Part shown: positions 41,690 to 50,767 of the stretch, piece after piece
Numbering within the stretch: position 1 is the first letter of the stretch
Layout: every line of letters starts with the position of its first letter
Origin: an uncultured Porphyromonadaceae bacterium
Lineage (GTDB): Bacteria; Bacteroidota; Bacteroidia; Bacteroidales; Muribaculaceae
Assembly (NCBI GenBank): GCA_947575235.1
Contig: CANPMT010000003.1
Span: forward strand, 1-64,000
Direction: 5' to 3'
Length of the DNA: 64,000 nt
The notes under the pieces: model-generated
What the model was told of the DNA's origin: nothing
The model's input: only the letters and a program-made list of their open reading frames with translations
The model's database searches: none
Program-made: the position numbers and the translations under genes

Positions 41690-41884
41690 ATAATTGGTGA
41701 TAAATATTATGAAGCGGTTAAATAATGTAATATTCAATTACTTTTAAATGCTGTATAATTGAGGGTATGGAGATTGAGTTAAGTGGCAATATGACGTTTT
41801 ATTGGGTGATGGATTGAGAGTGTAAAAGTAGCTGATTGCAATTTGATAAAATGAATACTAAGAAGCGGCTCCCCTGACTTCACC

Positions 41885-41915
41885 TTTGAGAATATTGTAA
41901 AATGTAGTATCTTTG
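41885..41915 (+). promoter_or_regulatory. promoter of cobalamin operon
   Basis: TTTG (41885-41888), 19 nt, TATCTTTG (41908-41915). Transcription would begin about 35 nt before the cobQ ATG. Confidence 0.75.
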
Positions 41916-41955
41916 TGAAAAATTCTCTCCCCACAGATTGGAATAAAGGAAAGAC

Positions 41956-43440
41956 ATGAAAAAGTTATCCGCGATAATGTTGGCCGGAACCGGAAGTGAT
42001 GTAGGGAAGAGTCTTATTGCTACCGGATTGTGCCGTATATTCCGTCAGGACGGCTATCGTCCGGCTCCTTTCAAGGCCCAGAACATGGCTCTCAATTCTT
42101 ATGCTACCCCCGACGGTCTTGAGATAGGGCGCGCCCAGGCAGTGCAGGCTGAGGCCGCAGGCCTCCCTTGCATGGTGGAGATGAATCCTATTCTTCTCAA
42201 ACCGTCGGGCGAGCACACCTCGCAAGTGGTGCTCAACGGCAAGCCGTGCGGCAACCGCGATGCCTACACCTATTTCCGCAAAGAGGGTAGGGAGGAGCTT
42301 CGCAAGATTGCCCATGAGGCTTTCGACCGGCTTGGGAAAAGCTATAACCCCGTTGTCATGGAGGGGGCGGGAAGTATCTCCGAGCTTAATCTGCGCGAGG
42401 GTGACATCGTGAATATGTCGATGGCCCGATATGCCGATGCCAAGGTGATACTGGTGGCTGATATCGACCGCGGTGGTGTCTTCGCAAGCGCCTACGGCTC
42501 GATAATGCTGCAGACACCTGACGACCGTAAGCGGATAAGGGGGATAATCATAAATAAATTCCGTGGTGACCTGCGCCTGTTTGAGGATGGGCGCAAGATT
42601 ATGGAGGAGATATGCGGTGTGCCGGTGTTGGGGGTAGTGCCTATGGCCAGCCATATCCATATAGATGAGGAGGATTCCGTGGCATTGGCTGCCAAAGACC
42701 GTCATGCGGTGAATGGCGAGGTTAATGTGGCTGTGGTTCTTCTGAAACATATATCCAACTTCACCGATTTCAATGTGCTGGAACGTCATCCACATGTAAA
42801 TCTCTACTACGCCGCCTCACCTGATGACCTTGTAGATGCCGATATCATAATTCTCCCCGGCAGCAAGAACACACTCTCCGACCTGCTTGAGATCAGGCGC
42901 AGCGGTATGGCAAAAGCCATATGCAAGGCCAGGGAGGATGGCAAGAGCGTGATAGGGATATGCGGTGGATATCAGATGATGGGGATGAGGGTGAGCGACC
43001 CGGCAGGGATAGAGGGTTCGGTAGCCGCTCTGCCAGGACTGGGGCTCCTCCCTGTAGAGACTGAAATCTCCGACAGCAAGACCACCCGTCAGGTTGAATT
43101 CCGCTTTTTGGATGATGGGAGGATATGCCGCGGTTATGAGATACATATGGGACGCACCTCGACACCCCGTCCGTTCATTACGTTTGACGACGGTTCGCGC
43201 GAGGGTTGCATGGCAGATGAGAGATGTTTCGGCAGCTATCTGCATGGCATACTCGACAATGCCGCTGTGATTGACCATCTGCTGAAGCCGTATCTCAGTG
43301 GAGAGTCAAAAGGTGAGGATTCACGAGAGGGTTTTGACGCTCAAGCGTTCAGAGAGAATCAGTATGACCTTCTTGCAGAATGGCTCCGTGAGTATATCGA
43401 TATTCCCCGTCTTTATAAAATAATGGAGGAGGATGATTGA
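41956..43440 (+). CDS. cobQ: cobyric acid synthase
   Basis: The 494-residue enzyme amidates adenosyl-cobyrinic acid a,c-diamide at four positions using glutamine and ATP. The N-terminal dethiobiotin-synthetase-like ATPase has AGTGSDVGKSLIATGLCRIF and PFKAQNMALNSYA. The C-terminal class I-like glutaminase has the nucleophile loop VIGICGGYQMMG and the His segment SYLHGILDN. Length is normal. Its last codons overlap cobD by 8 nt, so they are translated together. Confidence 0.96.
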   Translation: MKKLSAIMLAGTGSDVGKSLIATGLCRIFRQDGYRPAPFKAQNMALNSYATPDGLEIGRAQAVQAEAAGLPCMVEMNPILLKPSGEHTSQVVLNGKPCGNRDAYTYFRKEGREELRKIAHEAFDRLGKSYNPVVMEGAGSISELNLREGDIVNMSMARYADAKVILVADIDRGGVFASAYGSIMLQTPDDRKRIRGIIINKFRGDLRLFEDGRKIMEEICGVPVLGVVPMASHIHIDEEDSVALAAKDRHAVNGEVNVAVVLLKHISNFTDFNVLERHPHVNLYYAASPDDLVDADIIILPGSKNTLSDLLEIRRSGMAKAICKAREDGKSVIGICGGYQMMGMRVSDPAGIEGSVAALPGLGLLPVETEISDSKTTRQVEFRFLDDGRICRGYEIHMGRTSTPRPFITFDDGSREGCMADERCFGSYLHGILDNAAVIDHLLKPYLSGESKGEDSREGFDAQAFRENQYDLLAEWLREYIDIPRLYKIMEEDD

Positions 43441-44449
43441 GGGGCATGGAGACGATATTTTCCGCTACGGCGGAAAAGTGAGGGTGAATTTCAGCACCAA
43501 CATACCGCAGAGTGTCGACCATTCAGGACTGATGGCCCATCTTGCGGCGAAGGGTGACATCTTCCGCAATTATCCCGAACCGACACCGGGGAGTGTGGAG
43601 CGAAAGCTGGCCCGGATGCACGGTGTGAGGCCGGAGAATGTACTGGTGGCTAACGGTGCTACCGAGATAATATATCTTATAGCGCATGCTTACCGCTCAG
43701 GGAGGTCGGCTATTCTCTCTCCTACATTCACAGAGTATCAGGATGCCTGCCGTATGTTCGGGCATTCGGTGAGTTTTATGGAATGTCCGGAGGAGATGCC
43801 GGAGGGGATGGATACGGTGTGGATTTGCAATCCCAACAATCCCACAGGGGAGGTCATTGAGAGGGGGCTGCTCCTCTCGGTGATTGACGCACATCCGCAG
43901 ACTCTGTTTGTGGTTGACCAGGCCTATGCCTCATATTCAGTCAAGGAGGTGGCGGGAGTTGCCGACGTAATGGAGCGTGGGAATGTGGTGATGCTTCAGT
44001 CGCTCACAAAGCAATTCGTCGTGCCCGGACTGCGTATCGGCTATGCCATAGGGAGCGGCGAAGTGCTCGGACGATTGCGTGGGCTGCTCATGCCGTGGTC
44101 GGTAAGTTCAATAGCCATTGAAGCGGCCCACTATCTCCTTGACCATGCAGCCTCATATAGTATAGACTCCGTCACACTGCATTCGGAGGCGTTGAGGTTG
44201 GCTGAGAGGCTTCGGGCGTGCGGAATGACCGTAAGCGACACAGATTGTAACTTTATCCTTGCACGTCTTCCTCACGGCGAGGCCCGTGAACTTAAGGAAT
44301 GGCTGGTGGAGAGATATGGGCTTTTGATACGCGATGCCTCGAACTTCGAGGGTCTTACGCCGCAACATTTCCGGGTGGCAGCCCAGACCTCCGGAGAGAA
44401 CGATTTACTTATAAATGCAATTGAAGAATGGATTTCATCATATCGGTAA
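43433..44449 (+). CDS. cobD: threonine-phosphate decarboxylase CobD-like aminotransferase-fold enzyme
   Basis: The 338-residue PLP enzyme has a class I/II aminotransferase fold: EGHGDDIFRYGGKVRVNFST at the start, IWICNPNNPTGEVIERG, VVDQAYASY and the Lys-containing LQSLTKQFVVPGLRIGYAIG. The N-terminal 'GHG-DD-x-x-R-x-G' is typical of CobD, which makes (R)-1-amino-2-propanol phosphate for the cobalamin nucleotide loop from threonine phosphate. Its place between cobQ and cbiB supports this over HisC. It overlaps both neighbours. Confidence 0.9.
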   Translation: MIEGHGDDIFRYGGKVRVNFSTNIPQSVDHSGLMAHLAAKGDIFRNYPEPTPGSVERKLARMHGVRPENVLVANGATEIIYLIAHAYRSGRSAILSPTFTEYQDACRMFGHSVSFMECPEEMPEGMDTVWICNPNNPTGEVIERGLLLSVIDAHPQTLFVVDQAYASYSVKEVAGVADVMERGNVVMLQSLTKQFVVPGLRIGYAIGSGEVLGRLRGLLMPWSVSSIAIEAAHYLLDHAASYSIDSVTLHSEALRLAERLRACGMTVSDTDCNFILARLPHGEARELKEWLVERYGLLIRDASNFEGLTPQHFRVAAQTSGENDLLINAIEEWISSYR

Positions 44450-45363
44450 CCCCACTGATAGTGGCATGGTGTTTTGATTATATTCTTGGCGATCCGGCAT
44501 GGCTGTCGCATCCCGTGATATGGTTTGGCCGGGCCATAAGTTTCTGCGAACACCGTCTCAACAAGGGGAATCACCGACGCCTGAAGGGTGGCGTGACAGC
44601 GGTGGTGTTGATAGCGGCCACCTATCTTCTCACATGGTGGCTGATGCAGGCATTGTCGCCATATCTGTGGCTCAATCTGGCGGTGCAGACGTTGCTGATA
44701 TTCTATTGTCTGGCCGGCACCACTCTCATACGCGAGGTGAGGATGGTGTTCAGCGCCACCGACCGTAGTCTTGAGGAGGGACGGCGTCAGGTAGGGCGTA
44801 TAGTTGGGCGCGACACGGCGCATCTCTCCGCGCAGGAGATACGCACGGCCGGTCTGGAGACCCTTGCCGAGAATCTGAGCGACGGTGTAGTGGCCCCTCT
44901 CTTCTGGTATCTCCTTCTCGGTGTGCCGGGAATGATGGCCTACAAGATGGTCAACACGCTCGACTCAATGATTGGCTACCGCAGCGAACGTTACCGTCAG
45001 TTCGGCACTGTGGCAGCGCGTATAGATGATGTGGCCAATTACATCCCTGCCCGGTTGACGGCATGGCTTATGGTGATTGTGTCGGGCCGGTTCAGTCTGT
45101 TCGGCTTTGTGCGGCGGTATGGACCGCGTCATGCGAGTCCCAACAGCGGGTATCCTGAGGCGGCATTGGCCGGTGTGCTGGATTGTCGTTTCGGCGGTCC
45201 GCATGATTATTTCGGCGAGACGGTCTATAAGCCCTATATCGGAGAGAGGGAGCGCGATTTCAGCTATGCCGACATGCTACGGGCCACACGTCTTAACAGG
45301 AAGGTAGAGATTGCCGCGGTTATCGCGGTGGCGCTTGTAAAAGCCCTGTTCTGTTATTGGTAA
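44428..45363 (+). CDS. cbiB: adenosylcobinamide-phosphate synthase CbiB
   Basis: The 311-residue membrane protein attaches aminopropanol phosphate to cobyric acid. It shows LIVAWCFDYILGDPAWLSHP, VIWFGRAISFCEHRLNKGNH, VGRDTAHLSAQEIRTAGLET, AENLSDGVVAPLFWYLLLGV, YKMVNTLDSMIGYRSERYRQ and the late ASPNSGYPEAALAGVLDCR, all characteristic of CbiB. Several hydrophobic helices are present. It overlaps cobD by 22 nt. The later steps (cobU, cobS, cobT) are not in this window. Confidence 0.95.
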   Translation: MDFIISVTPLIVAWCFDYILGDPAWLSHPVIWFGRAISFCEHRLNKGNHRRLKGGVTAVVLIAATYLLTWWLMQALSPYLWLNLAVQTLLIFYCLAGTTLIREVRMVFSATDRSLEEGRRQVGRIVGRDTAHLSAQEIRTAGLETLAENLSDGVVAPLFWYLLLGVPGMMAYKMVNTLDSMIGYRSERYRQFGTVAARIDDVANYIPARLTAWLMVIVSGRFSLFGFVRRYGPRHASPNSGYPEAALAGVLDCRFGGPHDYFGETVYKPYIGERERDFSYADMLRATRLNRKVEIAAVIAVALVKALFCYW

Positions 45364-45384
45364 GTTGCGCCGGAATCCTGCGAA

Positions 45385-45422
45385 AATAAAATCCGTGGGT
45401 CGGCCGACCCACGGATTTTATT
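45385..45422. terminator. perfect palindromic terminator between convergent genes
   Basis: The core 45388-45403 / 45404-45419 is a perfect 16-bp palindrome (AATCCGTGGGTCGG half), with A/T flanks that extend the pairing and supply a T-tract in both directions. The stop of the minus-strand gene at 45418 is inside it. Confidence 0.85.
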
Positions 45423-46044
45423 TCGACTTGTTTGTAACGTTGGCGTTTTCCGAAAGGATGGGGAGAGAGAGATTATATTTGAGCGTCAGAAACCGCAGAA
45501 TTATGATAGTGGCGGCGCAGCTGAGCTGACTGAGCTCCTGGGCCCCTCCGGCCACGTTGATCAGCCAATAGACCAACGCTCCCGCCAGACAGGCCGTGGC
45601 GTATATATCCTTGCGGAAAATCAACGGTTCCTCATTGATGAGGATGTCGCGGATGATACCTCCGAAGGCGCCTGTGATAATGCCCATGATGACAGCCACC
45701 CACATCGGATAGTCGATGGCCAGGGTCTTGTCGATACCAATCACGCAGAACATCGCCAGACCGATACTGTCGAATATGAAAAGGATCCTGTCCTTGCTTA
45801 CGAGCAGATTACGGAAAATAATCACCGTCAGCAGAGAGAGGGCAGTCACACCGAGATACCACCATGTCTGCATCCAGAACACCGGTATGTCAAGGAGAAG
45901 GTCGCGGAGCGTACCGCCGCCGATGGCTGTCACGAGTCCGATGATATAGGCTCCGAACCAGTCGAAATTCTTAGTGGCGGCGAGACGGATGCCGCTTATG
46001 GCACATGCTACCGTGCCGATTACTTCCAGAATGAATGAGAGCAT
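45418..46044 (-). CDS. UPF0126/TRIC-like membrane protein (YicG type)
   Basis: The 208-residue protein has seven hydrophobic helices and two copies of the TRIC motif: GTVACAISGIRLAATKNFDW with IGLVTAIGGGTLRDLLLD, then WVAVIMGIITGAFGGIIRDI. Bacterial UPF0126 (YicG, and the trimeric cation-channel group) proteins are thought to pass potassium or other monovalent cations; some have been linked to glycine uptake. Which one applies here is not shown. Confidence 0.85.
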   Translation of the reverse strand: MLSFILEVIGTVACAISGIRLAATKNFDWFGAYIIGLVTAIGGGTLRDLLLDIPVFWMQTWWYLGVTALSLLTVIIFRNLLVSKDRILFIFDSIGLAMFCVIGIDKTLAIDYPMWVAVIMGIITGAFGGIIRDILINEEPLIFRKDIYATACLAGALVYWLINVAGGAQELSQLSCAATIIILRFLTLKYNLSLPILSENANVTNKSK

Positions 46045-46088
46045 TCCTGTTTATGTGTGTTGTTTGTGTGATTGAAATGTCTTAGTCA

Positions 46089-46122
46089 AAATAAAGGCGT
46101 GAGGTGAGTCACGCCTTTATTT
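46089..46122 (-). terminator. terminator of AspT-type transporter gene
   Basis: ATAAAGGCGTGA and TCACGCCTTTAT form a 12-bp stem with a 6-nt loop; A/T extensions give a TTTATTTTG tail on the minus strand. Confidence 0.85.
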
Positions 46123-46148
46123 GTGTTTATTGTTGGTTTAATCTCGGT

Positions 46149-46168
46149 GGACGCGCCGCGGCGCGTCC
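46149..46168. repeat. 20-bp perfect GC-rich palindrome (REP-like)
   Basis: GGACGCGCCGCGGCGCGTCC is its own reverse complement and lies between the stop at 46202 and the terminator at 46089. Its composition differs sharply from the AT-rich spacer around it. It resembles dispersed intergenic palindromes of bacterial genomes; no second copy occurs in this window. Confidence 0.5.
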
Positions 46169-46201
46169 CTACATGCGGATGTGCAGTGTGAGAAAAAATT
46201 A

Positions 46202-47896
46202 TTATTCGAGGAAACAGAGCACAATCACTTGCGCCACGATCACTCGCATGAACATCGTCAGAGGGTATACGGTTGAGTATGCCACGGCGGGGGCGTCGTT
46301 GTTGGCCACCTTGTTGCCGTAGGCGAGTGCCGGGGGATCGGTGTAGCCACCGCTCATCATACCCATGATGGAGAGATAGTTCATCTTGTATTTGCCACGG
46401 GCGATGCAGCCTACGATAATAAGAGGAACCACCGTTATTACGAAACCGTAACCTACCCAGAGGGCACCTTTCATGTTGAACACCGTTGCGACGAAGTCTT
46501 TTCCGGCCGCTATGCCCACAGATGCGAGGAAGAGACAGATGCCTATCTCGCGGAGCAGCAGGTTGGCCGAGGAGTTGGTGTAAGTGACAAGATGAATCTT
46601 ATGTCCGTATGCACTGATAAGGATAGCCACCACGAGGGGACCTCCGGCGAGACCTAACTTCATAGGCACCGACATGCCGGGGAACTGGATGGGAAGGCTT
46701 CCTAAAATGATGCCGAGGAAGATGCCGATGAACATCGTCACGAGGTTAGGCTCGTTGAGACGCTTCATGGAGTTGCCGAGTTTCTCGGCGAGGTGATGGA
46801 TATCATCGAGTTTGCCGACAACAGTGACACGGTCGCCCATCTGAAGACGGAGGTTGGGGCTGGCGAGAAGGTCTACGCCTGCACGGTTGACGCGAGTAAC
46901 GTTAAGCTGGTATGCGGCATGGAGACGGAGTGAACCGAGCTTGACGCCGTTGAACTCAGTCTTGGTGACGAGAATGCGGCGCGACACTACTGGACCTTTG
47001 TCCATAGGCCACTCCTTCTCGATCTTCGGACCGATGAAACGCTCGAAAATCTCCTCATCCTGGAGCGAGCATACAATCAGCACTGTGTCGCCGATCTCGA
47101 TGGCTGTCTGTGACGTGGGGATGATGACCTGTCCGTCGGGACGCTCGATACGTGAGCATACATAGTCGTTCGAGATAAGTGTGTGCAGCTTCTGCATGTT
47201 GAGGCCGGCCACCAGTTCGTTGGTGACTTTGAAAGTGGCCATGTGGGGAGCAAGTGTCGAATCCGATTTCTCGTTCTCGATCTCCTCGATCTCCTTCTCC
47301 ACATTCACCTTGAAGACCATCTTGATGATAATCATGGTGAGGATGATGCCGATCACACCGAGGGGATAGGCGGCAGCGTAACCCATCGACATCTGCTGGC
47401 TCGCGCCATAAGCGTCGGGGTTGACCTGAAGGATGGTCTGCTGTGCGGCACCGAGGCCGGGGGTGTTGGTGACGGCACCGCTCATCACGCCCACCATCTC
47501 CACGATTGATGACATACCTTCGGAGCCACCCTGCAGGAAATAGATGATGAGGCAGATGGCCACGTTAAGGCCAATGCCGAGCATGGCAAGCATGTTCATG
47601 CGTATGCCACCCTCCTTGAACGACGAGAAGAAACCGGGGCCTACCTGCATACCTATCGAGAAGATAAACAGGATGAGGCCGAACTCTCTGAGGAAATGAA
47701 GTGTGTTTGCCTCCACTCCATAACCGAAATGACCGAGAATGATACCCACGAACAGCACGAACGTCACACCCAGCGACACACCCAGTATCTTGACTTTTCC
47801 AAGATAGATACCGGCGAATATCACGAATGAGTAGAGCAGGATCGTGCTGGCAAGGGACATATTTCCCGGCGTAAACAGATCAATGAACCACGTCAT
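46202..47896 (-). CDS. AspT/YbjL-type transporter with two TrkA-C domains
   Basis: The 564-residue protein has two halves of membrane helices (about 15-195 and 375-560) around a cytoplasmic region with two RCK_C/TrkA-C domains (about 225-365: MQKLHTLISNDYVCSRIERP, DTVLIVCSLQDEEIFERFIG, RLHAAYQLNVTRVNRAGVDL, GDRVTVVGKLDDIHHLAEKL). SGAVTNTPGLGAAQQ and MSGGYTDPPALAYGNKVANN are the paired signature loops of aspartate-alanine exchanger (AAEx) family members. The substrate could be an amino acid or dicarboxylate; this cannot be told from sequence. Confidence 0.88.
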   Translation of the reverse strand: MTWFIDLFTPGNMSLASTILLYSFVIFAGIYLGKVKILGVSLGVTFVLFVGIILGHFGYGVEANTLHFLREFGLILFIFSIGMQVGPGFFSSFKEGGIRMNMLAMLGIGLNVAICLIIYFLQGGSEGMSSIVEMVGVMSGAVTNTPGLGAAQQTILQVNPDAYGASQQMSMGYAAAYPLGVIGIILTMIIIKMVFKVNVEKEIEEIENEKSDSTLAPHMATFKVTNELVAGLNMQKLHTLISNDYVCSRIERPDGQVIIPTSQTAIEIGDTVLIVCSLQDEEIFERFIGPKIEKEWPMDKGPVVSRRILVTKTEFNGVKLGSLRLHAAYQLNVTRVNRAGVDLLASPNLRLQMGDRVTVVGKLDDIHHLAEKLGNSMKRLNEPNLVTMFIGIFLGIILGSLPIQFPGMSVPMKLGLAGGPLVVAILISAYGHKIHLVTYTNSSANLLLREIGICLFLASVGIAAGKDFVATVFNMKGALWVGYGFVITVVPLIIVGCIARGKYKMNYLSIMGMMSGGYTDPPALAYGNKVANNDAPAVAYSTVYPLTMFMRVIVAQVIVLCFLE

Positions 47897-47981
47897 AAAT
47901 AACCGATAATGTATTAATTAAGTTAGTTGAATTTCAGCTACACATGAGGAGATGCGGGGGAGAGTGCTCAAAAACGACTGC

Positions 47982-47989
47982 AAAATTAC
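47982..47989 (-). promoter_or_regulatory. -7 box of AspT-type gene
   Basis: TAATTTTG on the minus strand about 85 nt before the ATG at 47896. It lies only 22 nt from the -7 box of the divergent ddh promoter, so the two promoters overlap back to back. Confidence 0.5.
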
Positions 47990-48011
47990 TCATTTTTTGT
48001 TATATATTTAG

Positions 48012-48019
48012 TACTTTTG
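48012..48019 (+). promoter_or_regulatory. -7 box of ddh
   Basis: TACTTTTG; no good -33 at the expected distance. It gives a leader of about 107 nt. Confidence 0.5.
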
Positions 48020-48132
48020 CATTGTAAAATTTTTTCAATTCATCTTTCGCCCCTCTCAGAGAGTGTTTGAATCTGACGCGCGTTAAATCCAGACGCCCTC
48101 CCGGAGTGGGTGAAACTCAAATTTATTAAGCT

Positions 48133-49026
48133 ATGAAGAAGATAAGAGCGGCCGTGGTGGGCTTCGGCAACATAGGCCGTTATTCACTGCAGGCTCTGGA
48201 GGAAGCTCCTGATTTCGAGGTGGCGGGCATAGTGCGCCGCGACCCTACCGACCGCACCGACGTGCCCGATTTCATCAAAGTTGTGGGTGACATCTCCGAA
48301 CTCGGCGATGTTGACGTGGCCATTCTTGCCACACCTACCCGTAAGGTGGAGGAGCACGCCGTGAAATGCCTTGAGATGGGCATCAACACTGTCGACAGCT
48401 TTGATATCCACACCAAGATAGCCGAACTGCGTGCCAATCTTGGCAAGGTGGCACGTGAGCATGGCACTGTGTCGGTAATCTCAGCAGGATGGGATCCGGG
48501 AAGCGACTCTGTGGTGCGCGCTCTGCTTGAGGCTGTGGCTCCGAAGGGTATCACATACACTAATTTCGGCCCCGGCATGAGCATGGGCCATACTGTGGCC
48601 GTGAAGGCTATCGAGGGTGTGAAGGCGGCTCTCTCCATGACTATCCCCGTAGGCACCGGCATACACCGCCGCATGGTGTATGTGGAGATTGAACCGGGCT
48701 ACGACTTCGAGAAGGTTGCCGCCGCCATCAAGGCTGACCCCTATTTCGCCTCTGACGAGACACACGTCATGAACGTGGAGAGTGTGGATGCGCTCAAGGA
48801 TATGGGACACGGTGTGAATCTCACCCGCAAGGGTGTGAGCGGGTGTACCCAGAACCAGCTGTTCGAGTTTGACATGAAGATCAACAATCCGGCCCTTACC
48901 GGCCAGATTCTTGTGTGCGCGGCACGTGCGGCCATGCGGCAGCAGCCTGGGTGCTACACCATGATAGAGATTCCGGTGATCGACCTTCTTCCGGGCGACC
49001 GCGACCAGTGGATTCACCTTGTGTGA
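48133..49026 (+). CDS. ddh: meso-diaminopimelate D-dehydrogenase
   Basis: The 297-residue NADP enzyme starts with the Rossmann motif AAVVGFGNIGRYSLQALEEA and has VVGDISELGDVDVAILATPT, TVDSFDIHTKI, SVISAGWDPGSDSVVRALLE and GPGMSMGHTVAVKAIEGVKA, all typical of Ddh. It makes meso-diaminopimelate directly from tetrahydrodipicolinate and ammonia, a one-step route to lysine and peptidoglycan precursors. Length is normal. It is monocistronic. Confidence 0.95.
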   Translation: MKKIRAAVVGFGNIGRYSLQALEEAPDFEVAGIVRRDPTDRTDVPDFIKVVGDISELGDVDVAILATPTRKVEEHAVKCLEMGINTVDSFDIHTKIAELRANLGKVAREHGTVSVISAGWDPGSDSVVRALLEAVAPKGITYTNFGPGMSMGHTVAVKAIEGVKAALSMTIPVGTGIHRRMVYVEIEPGYDFEKVAAAIKADPYFASDETHVMNVESVDALKDMGHGVNLTRKGVSGCTQNQLFEFDMKINNPALTGQILVCAARAAMRQQPGCYTMIEIPVIDLLPGDRDQWIHLV

Positions 49027-49030
49027 CCCT

Positions 49031-49090
49031 GTGTGATGGATAAATAAAAAGAGCGACCCGACGGTCGCTCTTTTTATTTATCCATCACAC
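49031..49090. terminator. 28-bp perfect inverted-repeat terminator between ddh and ettA
   Basis: 49031-49058 and 49063-49090 are perfect reverse complements around a 4-nt loop, with an A5/T5 tract inside the stem. The ettA stop (49085-49087) lies within it, and ddh stops 4 nt before it. The T-tract serves both directions. At 28 bp it is far longer than a normal intrinsic terminator. Confidence 0.9.
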
Positions 49091-50767
49091 AAGTTTGCGG
49101 TAGCGTATGCGGTGGGGGGTGTCGTTGCCGTCGCGCTTGCGCTTGAACTCCTCATAGTCGGAATAGCTTCCCTCGTAGTAGGTCACCTGGCTGTCACCCT
49201 CGAAAGCGAGGATGTGGGTGGCGATACGGTCGAGGAACCAGCGGTCGTGGCTTACGACAACGGCGCAGCCGGCGAAGTTCTCCAGACCCTCCTCAAGTGC
49301 GCGGAGCGTGTTGACGTCGATATCATTGGTGGGCTCGTCGAGCAGAAGCACGTTACCCTCCTCCTTCAAAGCCATGGCAAGATGCAGACGGTTACGCTCA
49401 CCACCGGAGAGCACACCGATCTTCTTCTCCTGGTCGGCACCTGTGAAGTTGAACTTCGAGAGATATGCGCGTGCGTTCATGTCGCGTCCGCCCATGCGGA
49501 AGGAGTCGACTCCCTGCGAGATCACCTCATAGACAGTCTTTTCGGGTGAGAGATCCTTATGGTTCTGGTCGACATAAGCGATCTTCACAGTCTCGCCAAC
49601 CTCAAACTCACCCTTATCCTGTTTCTCCAGACCCATTATAAGGCGGAAGAGGGTAGTCTTTCCGGCGCCGTTAGGACCGATCACGCCCACAATACCGTTG
49701 GGGGGGAGCATGAAATTGAGGTCGGTGAATAGAGCCTTGTCGTCATAAGCCTTGGCAAGGTTCTTGGCCTCGATAACCTTGTTGCCGAGACGCGGGCCGT
49801 TGGGGATGAAGATCTCGAGTTTCTCCTCGCGTTCCTTCTGGTCCTCGTTAAGAAGGCGGTCGTAGCTTGAGAGACGGGCCTTACCCTTGGCCTGGCGGGC
49901 TTTGGGAGCCATGCGCACCCATTCCAGCTCACGTTCGAGAGTCTTGCGGCGTTTGCTGGCCTGCTTCTCCTCCTGAGCCATACGTTTGGTCTTCTGGTCG
50001 AGCCATGAGCTGTAGTTGCCCTTCCAGGGGATACCTTCGCCACGGTCGAGTTCAAGAATCCAGCCTGCCACATGGTCGAGGAAGTAACGGTCGTGAGTGA
50101 CGGCGATTACAGTGCCGGGGTATTGCTGGAGGTGTTGTTCGAGCCAGTCGATGCTCTCGGCGTCAAGGTGGTTGGTAGGCTCGTCGAGAAGGAGGATATC
50201 GGGTTGCTGGAGCAGCAGACGGCAGAGGGCCACACGGCGGCGTTCGCCACCGGAGAGCACTGCAATCTTCTTATCGTCAGGGGGACAGCGCAGGGCATCC
50301 ATGGCACGTTCGAGCTTATTGTCGATATTCCATGCGTCGCATGCGTCGAGCTTATCCTGAAGCTCAGCCTGACGGTTGATGAGCGCATCCATCTTGTCGG
50401 GATTCTCAAGCACTTCCGGGTCGGCGAAAGCGTTGTTCACCTCGTCATACTCCTTGAGCAGGTCCATGACAGGCTGCACACCCTCCTGCACCACCTCCTT
50501 GACTGTCTTCTCGGGGTCGAGTTTCGGGTCCTGTTCGAGATAGCCGACAGAATAACCGGGTGAGAACACCACGTTACCCTGATAGCTCTTGTCGATTCCG
50601 GCGATGATTTTAAGGAGTGTGGACTTTCCGGAGCCGTTCAGACCGATGATGCCGATCTTGGCGCCATAGAAGAATGAAAGATATATATCCTTCAGAATCT
50701 GTCGCTGGGGAGGTATGATTTTGCTTACCCCCACCATTGAGAAAATAATTTTCTTGTCGTCTGCCAT
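49085..50767 (-). CDS. ettA: energy-dependent translational throttle protein EttA (ABC-F)
   Basis: I start at the ATG at 50767 (MADDKKIIFSMVGVSKIIPP); a longer frame adds 10 residues inside the def gene. The ~560-residue protein has two ABC domains: Walker [12 protein letters not shown] and GPNGAGKTTLF, signatures LSGGERRRVALCRLLL and LSGGERNRLHLAMALK, Walker B DILLLDEPTNHLD and VLLLDEPTNDID. No membrane helices are present. The arm and linker (KGNYSSWLDQKTKRMAQEEK ...) match EttA, which binds the ribosomal E site and gates elongation according to ATP/ADP ratio. It overlaps the def stop by 1 nt (TAATG). Confidence 0.93.
   Translation of the reverse strand: MADDKKIIFSMVGVSKIIPPQRQILKDIYLSFFYGAKIGIIGLNGSGKSTLLKIIAGIDKSYQGNVVFSPGYSVGYLEQDPKLDPEKTVKEVVQEGVQPVMDLLKEYDEVNNAFADPEVLENPDKMDALINRQAELQDKLDACDAWNIDNKLERAMDALRCPPDDKKIAVLSGGERRRVALCRLLLQQPDILLLDEPTNHLDAESIDWLEQHLQQYPGTVIAVTHDRYFLDHVAGWILELDRGEGIPWKGNYSSWLDQKTKRMAQEEKQASKRRKTLERELEWVRMAPKARQAKGKARLSSYDRLLNEDQKEREEKLEIFIPNGPRLGNKVIEAKNLAKAYDDKALFTDLNFMLPPNGIVGVIGPNGAGKTTLFRLIMGLEKQDKGEFEVGETVKIAYVDQNHKDLSPEKTVYEVISQGVDSFRMGGRDMNARAYLSKFNFTGADQEKKIGVLSGGERNRLHLAMALKEEGNVLLLDEPTNDIDVNTLRALEEGLENFAGCAVVVSHDRWFLDRIATHILAFEGDSQVTYYEGSYSDYEEFKRKRDGNDTPHRIRYRKLV

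Larger units (their letters stand above)
41563..41955. other. divergent promoter region, no gene
   Basis: The 393-nt spacer holds two consensus promoters, one for each flanking unit, and otherwise AT-rich sequence. I looked for a cobalamin riboswitch upstream of cobQ and found no B12-box-like segment. Confidence 0.6.

Noticed and set aside
41563..41955. Possible cobalamin riboswitch before cobQ
   Set aside because: No B12-box-like or conserved core segment is present; the leader from the predicted start to the ATG is only about 35 nt.
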